64,000 nt of DNA, from positions 496,001 through 560,000 of the forward strand of contig JAMXHR010000010.1 in NCBI GenBank assembly GCA_023955635.1. The letters are read 5' to 3'. This document shows, piece after piece, positions 46,461 through 55,292 of this stretch (its first letter is position 1; every line of letters starts with the position of its first letter). A program made the position numbers and the translations under genes. Under the pieces are notes generated by a model, which saw nothing but the letters and a program-made list of their open reading frames with translations, had not been told where the DNA came from and did not search any database. The stretch comes from Methanosarcina sp. ERenArc_MAG2. Lineage in GTDB: Archaea > Halobacteriota > Methanosarcinia > Methanosarcinales > Methanosarcinaceae.

Positions 46461-46578
46461 AGGACTGGCGCATTTGGAGTGCAAAATAACGCACAAGCAA
46501 GCCTATCATAGAGATTATTATTATTTAGGCAGCTTGAAGTTTTATGCCACTCATTTTCAACTCAGTCGCGTAAGTCCT
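46461..46578 (-). mobile_element. MITE family B at a gene's ribosome binding site
   Basis: 118 bp with ends AGGACTGGCGCATTTGGAG and, inverted, AGGACTTACGCGACTGAG. The element stops directly at the RBS of the PKD gene (CTCCTT, 46455-46460). Any promoter for that gene must lie inside or beyond the element. Confidence 0.72.
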
Positions 46579-47098
46579 GCTTTTTTGTGATATTTGTCGG
46601 CCATCCGCCGCTTAACAGTCCCAGAATTGACTAATTTATATTTAAATGTATTTTTCCAAATAAAAAACTTATAAGAGCTTAATTTGTAAAAAAAGCTTTA
46701 TTATACATTTAAGTTTTATAAAAACATTCAAATTAAGTTAATTATATTTTTCAGGTCATATCCGTGAATCATAAATTAAATCAAAATCTGAAAAAACGAG
46801 CACGATTTCCATGTTTAAGAGAAAAGTAAAGAGATTTTTATGCTTGAAATCATATTTTTCCCGCATAGCTCCTTATTTACAAGTACATACTCATCAAAGG
46901 CCATCCTGAAGTTTGTGAGAATGCTAAAGGTTGCACTGAGGATGGTTGAGACGTAAATTTCTATCATGATGATAATCTGATACTTATAAGACTTACGTGG
47001 TTAAACTGAAAGCTTCTGCTATTGAAGAACATCAAAAAGTTCCCAGGTGTATCAGTGGAGCTTCTAACTCTATATATTGTCAAAGTTCTGCGAACAAT
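46579..47098. other. Intergenic, no gene seen
   Basis: A/T-rich up to 46830, then mixed. GACTTACGTGGTTAAACTGAAAGC at about 46988 faintly resembles a family B end. No coding signal. Confidence 0.45.
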
Positions 47099-47167
47099 TA
47101 GTTGCATCAACAACTATATATGATGTTAATGCCTATGACATAACTAATACAGTTGTTATTGCAACTA
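47099..47167 (+). promoter_or_regulatory. Paired MarR-type operators around a TATA box
   Basis: Two copies of AGTTG-N6-CAACT: 47100-47115 (AGTTGCATCAACAACT) and 47151-47166 (AGTTGTTATTGCAACT), centres 51 bp apart. A TATA-like CTATATATG (47114-47122) lies against the first; the second falls at the expected transcription start and leader. Such an arrangement fits autorepression by the MarR protein encoded 32 bp downstream. Confidence 0.75.
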
Positions 47168-47198
47168 TTTTGATTAGACAATTTGGTGGATAACAAAA

Positions 47199-47669
47199 AT
47201 GAATACAATTGAATTCAATGGAAGCTCACATGCTAAAGGATTGTGTGATCAGGAGTTCATTGGAAAGGCCATCTCATATCTCTACAGATATGGACAAATC
47301 TATATTGGGAAAAAAATTGAGCCATATGGTATTGGAAGCGGACAGTTTCCTTTTCTTATGAGACTATATCGCGAGGATGGGATCAATCAGGAGAGTCTTT
47401 CTGACTATCTAAAAATTGATAAGGGCACTACTGCAAGGGCTATACAGAAACTTGTTGATGAGGGTTATGTTTTCAGACAGAGGGATGAGAAAGACAAACG
47501 ATCATACCGGGTTTTTCTTACCGAGAAAGGGAAAAAGCTGGAACCTGATATGAAAAAAATAGCTTCAGAGTGGGGGGACATTCTCTTCTCCAGTTTTGAT
47601 GACAGTCAAAGAAGAGAGATTACGAATTCACTTGAAATTATGTTTGAGAATGGACTCAAAATAATGTGA
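47199..47669 (+). CDS. MarR-family transcriptional regulator
   Basis: 156 residues, winged helix of the MarR group. RLYREDGINQESLSDYLKID contains the HTH entry, then GTTARAIQKLVDEGYVFRQR is the recognition helix and DEKDKRSYRVFLTEKGKKL the wing. It probably represses itself and the MFS exporter 16 bp downstream, with release on binding a toxic small molecule. Paired inverted repeats upstream support this. It is intact with start at MNTIEFNGS. Confidence 0.92.
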   Translation: MNTIEFNGSSHAKGLCDQEFIGKAISYLYRYGQIYIGKKIEPYGIGSGQFPFLMRLYREDGINQESLSDYLKIDKGTTARAIQKLVDEGYVFRQRDEKDKRSYRVFLTEKGKKLEPDMKKIASEWGDILFSSFDDSQRREITNSLEIMFENGLKIM

Positions 47670-47685
47670 ATAACGGGACAAGATC

Positions 47686-48897
47686 ATGCAATTTAAAAGT
47701 GCTCATCTTCTTATTATTTGTATTGTTGCATTTTTTTCAATGGCAGGAGGCGCTCTTTTATCACCAGCATTGCCAGTGATGATGAAACCTCTGCACGCAA
47801 CATCCCAAGACGTAGGACTGTTGATATCGGCGTACACTATCTCAACGGCTATTTTCGCCCTGGTTATTGGGCATTTCATTGACCGTGTAAACCGGAAGAA
47901 TCTACTTGTTCCCTGCCTTGTGATTTACGGTCTAACAGGACTTGTAAGTTATTTTATCTCTGACCTGCAATCACTTCTTCTCTTGAGGTTCATGCAGGGT
48001 ATCGGGGTAGCAGGGATGACGTCTTTGCCCATGATGATCATAGCGGATGTGTACAAAGGCCATAAAAGTTTGTATGCCATGAATAAGGTTAGTATGGCTC
48101 TTGCCATTGGCTCGGTATCTGCCCCTCTTATAGGCGGAGGACTGGCAAGTTTGGGATGGAACTATCCATTTCTTTTCTATGTACTTTCACTTCCTTTTGC
48201 TTTTGTTGTGATAGCCTTCCTTCCAGAGACAAGGATTAAGAGGGACAATGATGATCACAAAGGCATATTTAATGGGTTTACAGCACTCAAGGAATTAAGA
48301 ATATCATACACGGTATTCCTAAGCTTTGCTATTTTCTTTATACTATATTCAGCGCTTATCTACACACCCTTTATGCTTAATAATGTACTCGGCTATACTG
48401 CAAAGGAAGTAGGAATTGTATTGGCTTTTCAGGGAATAGCTGTCATTTTGATTGTACCCCGCGTGAAGATTCTGGCTAGTAAGCATTCAAGCATGCTAAT
48501 TATTGCTACTGGTTTTACACTTACTGGACTGGCAATCTTCTCTGTTTCATTTGCGTATTCGATTTTCACAGTTCTTCTCTTAATGTTGCTATTCGGAGCA
48601 GGTTTTGGGCTTGCTCAAACCGCAATTGATGCACAGATAGTTCAGATCGCCCCTTCAGAATCAAAAGGTGGTGTGTTATCAATTCACAACACCATGAAGT
48701 ACATTGGTCAGACTCTTTCTCCCATAGTGCTTGGTATAGTCCTGTTGCATTTTGATCTTAACACGGTTTTTATGTTATCAGGTTCCTTTGGGTTGCTTGT
48801 TGCTCTGATAACGTATTTAATGAAGAATTCTTTTGAAAACTCCGGTGACGAACACATAAAAGAGACGAAAGAGACCAAAGTATCATCACCACATTAA
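47686..48897 (+). CDS. MFS drug/solute exporter
   Basis: 403 residues, about 12 membrane helices, DHA1-like. The motif-A variant GHFIDRVNRKNLLVPC sits between helices 2 and 3, and helix 5 carries a GSVSAPLIGGGLASLGW motif-C-like segment typical of antiporters. A second-half repeat starts at about residue 205. Cotranscribed with the MarR gene. Substrate unknown; drug or lipophilic compound efflux is the usual role of MarR-MFS pairs. Confidence 0.9.
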   Translation: MQFKSAHLLIICIVAFFSMAGGALLSPALPVMMKPLHATSQDVGLLISAYTISTAIFALVIGHFIDRVNRKNLLVPCLVIYGLTGLVSYFISDLQSLLLLRFMQGIGVAGMTSLPMMIIADVYKGHKSLYAMNKVSMALAIGSVSAPLIGGGLASLGWNYPFLFYVLSLPFAFVVIAFLPETRIKRDNDDHKGIFNGFTALKELRISYTVFLSFAIFFILYSALIYTPFMLNNVLGYTAKEVGIVLAFQGIAVILIVPRVKILASKHSSMLIIATGFTLTGLAIFSVSFAYSIFTVLLLMLLFGAGFGLAQTAIDAQIVQIAPSESKGGVLSIHNTMKYIGQTLSPIVLGIVLLHFDLNTVFMLSGSFGLLVALITYLMKNSFENSGDEHIKETKETKVSSPH

Positions 48898-49097
48898 AAA
48901 TTCGTTGAGCCGTTAGATGATATAGTTTAAATTACAAACTCCACCAAAATGAGGATATGTGGTTTGTGCTTATCTAAAACACTATCACAAGGCAAACGAA
49001 CATAACTTTAAGAAGATGAAACATATAATTAAATAATTATAGTTTCAAAATTTTTATACTTTAAGGTTCCTATTAAATTAATTGGATCTTTGATAAA
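48898..49097. promoter_or_regulatory. A/T-rich promoter region of the STAND gene
   Basis: Between the MFS and STAND genes. ATTAAATAATTATAG near 49030 may serve as TATA sequence. No palindrome was noted. Confidence 0.35.
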
Positions 49098-50434
49098 ATG
49101 AATCGTATAGATTGGAATAAGTTTCGTTTTGTAAACCCTGATTGTCAAAATGCATTCGAAGAGCTTTGTTATTATTTATTTTGTCGTAAATTTAAGTTAT
49201 ATGAAGGCATAATAACTTATCATAATCAACCTGGTATAGAAAGCGAACCAATTAAACTAGAAAATGGAAAATATTATGGTTTCCAATCAAAGTTTTTTGA
49301 TAATACGATTGATGGAGCACAGATCGAAAAATCGATAAAAAAGGCAGTAAACACATATGAAAATTTAGATGTAATCTTTATTTATTTAAATAAAAACCCG
49401 GGTAAAACTAACAAATATCAAGGAAAAGTTGAAGAGCTGGCAAAGAAAAAAATGTGAATATAGAATGGATAACTGCCAATCAAATAGAAGTAGAAGTTCT
49501 ATCCAATCTTGATCTAGCTTCAATGTACTTTTATCTCGAAGACATTGGTGGTTTCTTGGGGAGAAACCTTGATGTTATGAATGTAACAGAGGTGAAAGCT
49601 GCTGAACATTTAGATTTATCCTTTTCAGACCCATTAGAAGAAATTGTGGAATTTTCTCTTTTGTTGGAAGATATAAAATATACAAGTAACTCAACTATTT
49701 TTTGTCTTCGCGGAGGTGCAGGCTCTGGAAAGACTTTATTGCTAACAAAACTGGCACTGCACTTGCAACCAAATTTGGATCTCATCTCTGAGAAAATAAA
49801 ACTACCTGTGCTAATAAGACTAAGAGATTGTGGTAATAAGGGACTAGAAGAATACATCTTCCATAAAAAACAGGAATATAATATTAATACACAAGGAAAT
49901 TTTCAATTTATCTATTTGTTAGACGGGCTGGATGAACTAAATGATCAAAAATGCATAGAAGTACTTTATGACATTCATTCTATATCTCAAAAAGAAGACA
50001 CAAAGTGCATAGTCATTTCCTCAAGAGAAAGTAGTTCAAATTTAATACTCTTGAGAAATTACTTTGACAATATAAAATATCTTAAAATTAATCAAATTAT
50101 ATATTCCGATATTGAAAATTATTTCAATAAAAAGGAAATCCTAAAAAAATAGAGCTATTAAAAAATTTCAACGAAGAAACGTTGACTAATACAATTAGAG
50201 ATGTATTGCTTCTTACTTTATTCTGGGAAGAAATCGAAAATATTAGACTAAAAAATTTTTTATCTACATTTCTCTTTGAAATGGTCATAAGAAAAATATT
50301 AACAAGTACAAATCATAAAAATTATTTAGATGACTTAAATATCCCATGTCCTAAGGAAAAGCAGATAATCCGAATTAACGAAGAAGTTTCTTGGTATATG
50401 ACCAGAGAATCTAAGGAATGCTGCAAATATAACT

Positions 50435-51649
50435 TCAATTTTTCACTTGTGGAATTGCTCTGTAATTCCATTTTCCTAAATAATCATCAAATACAATTTT
50501 CATTTTTTCCTTGAAGTTTTCAGTTGCTTTTCTTCCCGTGGCATAAACTTTATCCTTTATAGTCGAAAACACTTTGAGTCCTGTAGATGTGTAAGTCTTC
50601 TCAACAAGGCTTTTGACCACCTCAATATTGCTGAAAACAGTACCTTTGCATGCATTCGTAACATGACAGAATAACCTGTGTTCTATTGGATTGTATTTCG
50701 ACGTATATGGTGGATAATGAGCCATTCTGATTTCAATTCCAATTTCATTTACCATCTTTTGCATATCTTCCTTGAAAATATAATTCCTGCTTGAGTTGCT
50801 TCCACCACCATCAGCTAAGGTTAAAATGCTATTTGCTTCTGGATATTTGTTTTTACCGTATTTTTCCCACCAGTCTTTAATGCAGTCACAACAAAACTCG
50901 CTTGTATCCTTACTGGTTCCTAGGGTGATGTATCCTTCGTTACTTTTTAGATCGTATATGCCATGTGGAATTACAACCCCATCTGAAAATGTATTGAAGT
51001 CGTGGTCATATACCTTTACTGTGTGGGTACAATAAACTTTACCATCACGGTAGAAATTACCTATGACTTCTTTTTTTACATCTATACTGATAATAGGATT
51101 AGCGCTTTTTGAGTACTCTTCCTTTAACTCGTGAATTCTCTCAAATTGCTCATTTCTATCTTTAGAGTCTTTCATTGTGACAGCTTTTTGCATTTTCCTT
51201 TTTACAAAACCATGTTTCTTTAAGAGCTGCTTTACTACATAGGGAGTTATATTCATACCCTTTGATTTAAAAACCTTTGAAATTTCTTTAAGGTTCAGGT
51301 TTGTCCATTTTAGTTCTTCATCCATAGGGCTTCCAGCCGTATGGTTTTTTAGAATATCAAAAAATATTTCATCGATATTTTCCACCGTGTCGATGATTTT
51401 CTTTTTACCCCCACCAGGCTTTCGAATTCTGTCCTCTGGGGTTTCTGTACCATTGGTGATTTCATTAATTCCAGCCATGACAGTCTGAAAGTGGCAGCCC
51501 AGGACACTACTAATATAGATTTGTCCTCCGTGACCTAATTTAATTGCTTCGATAGCTGCGTATCTTCTCCGATCTTTCTCGTTCAAACTATCATAAAATG
51601 CTTTCATTCGAGTTTCAATTTCTTCAGGATATTTTATGCGTAGCGTCAA
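50435..51649 (-). CDS. ISAzo13-family transposase 1
   Basis: 404 residues, full length and in one frame. The N-terminal HTH (YAAIEAIKLGHGGQIYISSV) is followed by the RKPGGGKK linker of the family. Catalytic acids are in ISIDVKKEVIGNF, LTLADGGGSNSSRNY and KYNPIEHRLFCHV, and the chain ends LGKWNYRAIPQVKN. It should be an active DDE enzyme. It diverges strongly from the second copy at 53529-54731, so the two arrived separately. Confidence 0.9.
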   Translation of the reverse strand: MTLRIKYPEEIETRMKAFYDSLNEKDRRRYAAIEAIKLGHGGQIYISSVLGCHFQTVMAGINEITNGTETPEDRIRKPGGGKKKIIDTVENIDEIFFDILKNHTAGSPMDEELKWTNLNLKEISKVFKSKGMNITPYVVKQLLKKHGFVKRKMQKAVTMKDSKDRNEQFERIHELKEEYSKSANPIISIDVKKEVIGNFYRDGKVYCTHTVKVYDHDFNTFSDGVVIPHGIYDLKSNEGYITLGTSKDTSEFCCDCIKDWWEKYGKNKYPEANSILTLADGGGSNSSRNYIFKEDMQKMVNEIGIEIRMAHYPPYTSKYNPIEHRLFCHVTNACKGTVFSNIEVVKSLVEKTYTSTGLKVFSTIKDKVYATGRKATENFKEKMKIVFDDYLGKWNYRAIPQVKN

Positions 51650-51716
51650 ATTAGATTCCTTTTAATCATTTGTAATGGCTTCTAACAAACATTATAGATG
51701 GTAAGAGAAATAATTG
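50440..51716 (-). mobile_element. ISAzo13-family element inside the STAND gene
   Basis: Approximate limits from similar end sequences TTCAATTTTTCACTTG (left) and, inverted, TTCAATTATTTCTCTTACC (right). The host reading frame is lost at both limits. The transposase gene fills nearly the whole element. The target duplication could not be set exactly. Confidence 0.65.
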
Positions 51717-53528
51717 AAATTATATATGTTTTGTTCCTAAGTTAAAAATAAAATTGGATCAAATACAAAATCATATGATCAATCTGTTCCCAAAGCTTAC
51801 TTATAAAGATACAGATATAATTATTAAATACGTAATTAACTGCTTTTTTAACGAAGTAGATGAAGGTTACGAGTACCGACATCGAAGATATCAAGAATAC
51901 TTTTTTATGAGGAGATTAAAGTTAGCTTTTGAATCTGATTTCAAAGTCCTTCGAGACACAAGTATTCTTTTAAACTTTGATTTTATGAATAATTTGTTTA
52001 TACCATATTTAAAAAGATTATATCTAGATTCTAATGATATTGATTTCTATTTAAGAGTAAAGTCTCTTGAACTGTATTATAATAATCATTGGGCTGGTGA
52101 AGGTGGAGAATATTTAGTGAATGGTATGAATAACGTTGCAGAATTTCTTAGTAATCTAAATGAAAAAGATTTCAAATATCAGATTTCAGAAGATAATCCT
52201 TTGTTATTGAATCAACTTATTGGAAGTGTTGAAAACCTAAACTATGAATTGATAGAAATTTTTTATTCAAATGGGAAGAAAGATTACGCAGAATATTTAT
52301 TTACAAAGTTGTCCACAAAGCTTGAAGAACTTAAAGAAAAACTGAAAAGCTCAAAATATAATGAGAATTATGAACTTAAGGAATTATACCGAAAAAAAGT
52401 GAAATAAAACAGGAAATAGGTTTTAAAATATGTTTCCATAGAGACTCTCAATCCCTCGAGGATTTACTGAAAAGTCTAAGAGTAGAATTTAATGAAAATT
52501 CCTACAAAGATCTTTTCAACGTAGTATTTAAAGTAAAAAAAGAATTGTGTTTTCAGTTATTTAATCAACTTGAAATAAAAGAAATCAATATTTTTTTAAA
52601 GTGTTTGGCTCAAGTAGATAATTTAAATATTTTATACGAACAGGATAATTTAAGAGGAAAAATAATTCAATATTTAAAAGAAATATATCCAGAAATAGAC
52701 CTTCAAAGTAAAGATAATACTCTATTTTGGTTCTATTGCTGTTTATTAGATCTACAAATTCAAAACTATAACGAAATAAAGCCAATAATTGAAGGGTACA
52801 AAAACGAAATAATAAGAAAACGTCCTATATACATTTTTGACTCTTACAGTGATTATGTGCTTAATTATTGTTATCTAGATTTTATATCAAAAACACAAGA
52901 TAAAGAAGAAAACTCAAATTATGTAAGCGCTTTGAAAGTATATTCGCTTTTATTCAATAACTTTGTAGAATTATTAAAGGGAAAAACTACATTTCGACAA
53001 ATAATTTTTTCTTTCTCGAATCTAGAAATTCTAGATAGTGACTATGTTTACATTAAAAAGAAATTTATCTCATTAGTCACCTTAACTTTAGCTAACAGCT
53101 TTTTGAAAACAAAAGAAATTGAAAATTCTGTTTTATTGAAACGAAAAACTTTTGAAAACAATTATGTTGATAAGTTTAATTTTTATCTACATCTTTTCGA
53201 TAGAGATGCACAGTTTGCAAATTCTATAATTAATTCCAAAGACCTTGACGATCTTTCTTTAGAGATTAGTAATTATGGTGATTACTATGATATATTGGAG
53301 AATAACCTAAAACTGGCAAAACTATATCTTATGTTTGATTTCAATAAAGCTATTTATCACTTTAAAAAAGGAATTAATGACAGTTTAGTTCGTTATGGAT
53401 GGAGAAGAGATATCCTTCTCAATCAAGCAGTTGATTCATTAGATCTTTTAATTCAAAATAACTGGCTTAGTATTCGTAACAAAATAGATTGAGTATTTTT
53501 TTATATAAGTTAATCCTATTTGGTCTAT

Positions 53529-54731
53529 ATGCTTGAGGAAATTATTTCCAAAAAATATAACTTGCTAAAACCTTTTCTTGATGAAAAAAGCAAACGTTTA
53601 TTTGCAGCTGCAGAAGCGCTTAGTATTGGCAAAGGCAACATCAGCATAGTTTCTCGTGCAACTGGTATTTCTGAAAATACAATTAAAAAAGGTTGCACTG
53701 AACTGGAAAGTGGCAAATCTCTTTCTGATAATAAAATACGTGCTCCTGGAGGAGGTCGTAAAAAGATTGTTGAGAAAGACCCTACTCTTTTGTCCGATCT
53801 TGAGGCACTTATTGAACCAACAAGTCGTGGGGATCCGGAATCTCCTTTACTCTGGACTTGTAAAAGTCTTCGAAATATAGCAGGGGAACTTCAGAATATC
53901 GGACATAAAGTAAGCCATACAAGAGTTGCGGATATGCTTCACATGCTTGGTTACAGTTTACAAGCGAATAAGAAAACCATAGAAGGAACTGAGCATCCTG
54001 ATCGTGACAAACAATTTGAGCATATAAGTGAAAAATGTAAAATATTTCAAGGTGAACATCAGCCTGTAATCTCAGTAGATACTAAAAAGAAAGAGTTAAT
54101 CGGAAATTTCAAGAATGTTGGCCGTGAATTGCGTCCAAAAAAAGATCCAATACTTGTCAATGTATATGATTTTAAGGATAAAGAACTGGGAAAGGTAAAT
54201 CCATATGGGGTATACGACATTGCTAATAATGAGGGATGGGTAAACGTCGGCATAGATCATGATACAGCGTCTTTTGCAGTTGAAAGTATACGTAGATGGT
54301 GGAATCTAATGGGGTGTAAATCATATCCTGATGCAAAAAAACTTTTAATTACTGCAGATTGTGGGGGAAGCAATGGATCAAGAGTAAAATTGTGGAAAAC
54401 AGAATTACAAAAATTAACGGATGAAATCGGATTGGAGATTTCGGTTTGTCACTTTCCTCCAGGTACAAGTAAATGGAATAAAATAGAGCATAGACTATTT
54501 TCCCAGATTACTCTTAATTGGAGAGGAAAACCACTAACAAGCTATGAAGTAGTTGTAAACCTTATTGCAGCAACAACTACATCAAAAGGGCTTGAAGTAA
54601 AATGCATGTTAGACACGAATAAGTATCCAACAGGAATTAAAATCGAAAAAAACAGGTTGAAAAATTGGGCATTATACTTGATGAGTTTCACGGAGAATGG
54701 AATTACACATTCAAACCAAAGAATGGAGTGA
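53529..54731 (+). CDS. ISAzo13-family transposase 2, late frameshift
   Basis: About 400 residues from ATG 53529 (MLEEIISKKYNLLKPFLDEK). HTH ISIVSRATGISENTIKKG, linker RAPGGGRKKI, catalytic acids in VISVDTKKKELIGNF, LITADCGGSNGSRVK and KWNKIEHRLFSQI. The final 20 codons slip: the printed frame ends SFTENGITHSNQRME, while the neighbouring frame gives DEFHGEWNYTFKPKNGVS, the normal ISAzo13 end. One base near 54680 restores it. It lies about 35 bp after the end of the STAND gene. Confidence 0.87.
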   Translation: MLEEIISKKYNLLKPFLDEKSKRLFAAAEALSIGKGNISIVSRATGISENTIKKGCTELESGKSLSDNKIRAPGGGRKKIVEKDPTLLSDLEALIEPTSRGDPESPLLWTCKSLRNIAGELQNIGHKVSHTRVADMLHMLGYSLQANKKTIEGTEHPDRDKQFEHISEKCKIFQGEHQPVISVDTKKKELIGNFKNVGRELRPKKDPILVNVYDFKDKELGKVNPYGVYDIANNEGWVNVGIDHDTASFAVESIRRWWNLMGCKSYPDAKKLLITADCGGSNGSRVKLWKTELQKLTDEIGLEISVCHFPPGTSKWNKIEHRLFSQITLNWRGKPLTSYEVVVNLIAATTTSKGLEVKCMLDTNKYPTGIKIEKNRLKNWALYLMSFTENGITHSNQRME

Positions 54732-55292
54732 GTTAATTAAATTATTTTGTGACGAGCCCTAAGACCTTTTTTCAAACCGACCTTCTGCAGATGTCTTCAC
54801 AAAAGAACATTTTTCTTGTTGTCATTTTTGGAGAATTATTCGAAAACACACAAATATATACTACTGAATTTATAATTTCAAAACAATACTAGTTTCGGGA
54901 TAGGCTCCAATAAAATTAAACGCTGTGTTTCTAATTTAAGATGTATGAATACTTTCTTTTTTGAATATATCCTGTAACTTGCAAAGGGTGCGACGCCGAA
55001 ACTTTGATTTCATAAAAACTTCTTTAAGATAAAACAAAAGCTTTATATCCGAATTTTACGTACTTCTTCCCGACAGCACTGTACAAAGATGGTCATCGTA
55101 TTTTTCCGTAGCGTAAAACAGCGGTGAAATACCTTAAAGTAGATTTTCGGATTCTCAAAATGATTTTGATAGATGGTTTGAGAATTCAAATTCATTTCAA
55201 CTTCACCTTATTTCCTTCAAGATTTGCCAAAATCTTTCTAATTTATTTATCCGATTCATTAAAGTATTACCCGCGATCCGAGATGAGCTTAT
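54732..55292. other. Intergenic with IS5 end remnant and iorA promoter
   Basis: On the minus strand, GGAGCCTATCCCGAAACTAG (ending at 54904) and TTTGAAATTATAAATTCAGTA match the 5' end of the IS5 at 7830-7871. The rest of that IS is missing, cut by the ISAzo13. The remainder leads to iorA; ATCCGATTCATTAAAG precedes it. Confidence 0.6.

Larger units (their letters stand above)
49098..53492 (+). pseudogene. Avs/STAND-like NTPase with N-terminal nuclease, IS-disrupted
   Basis: One large gene in pieces. (1) 49098-49451: a PD-(D/E)XK-like region, FEELCYYLFCRKFKLYEGII, ESEPIKLENGKYYGFQSKFF. (2) From about 49455: NTPase with Walker A CLRGGAGSGKTLLLTKLA, Walker B FIYLLDGLDEL, then CIVISSRESS, the NACHT/STAND pattern. 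(3) 50150-50440: winged-helix-like part (TLTNTIRDVLLLTLFWEE). (4) After the ISAzo13 insertion, 51718-53492: EYRHRRYQEYFFMRRLKLAF and long alpha-helical, TPR-like sequence. Breaks at A7 runs near 49445, 50145 and 52400 are each cured by one A. Without the IS it would be about 1040 residues. Known Avs proteins sense phage proteins and then cut DNA; the disruption makes it inactive here. Confidence 0.75.

Noticed and set aside
54732..54910. A complete IS5-type MITE after the second ISAzo13 gene
   Set aside because: Only the right end matches IS5 termini; the left GAGCCCTAAGACC does not pair with it, so it is a truncated end.
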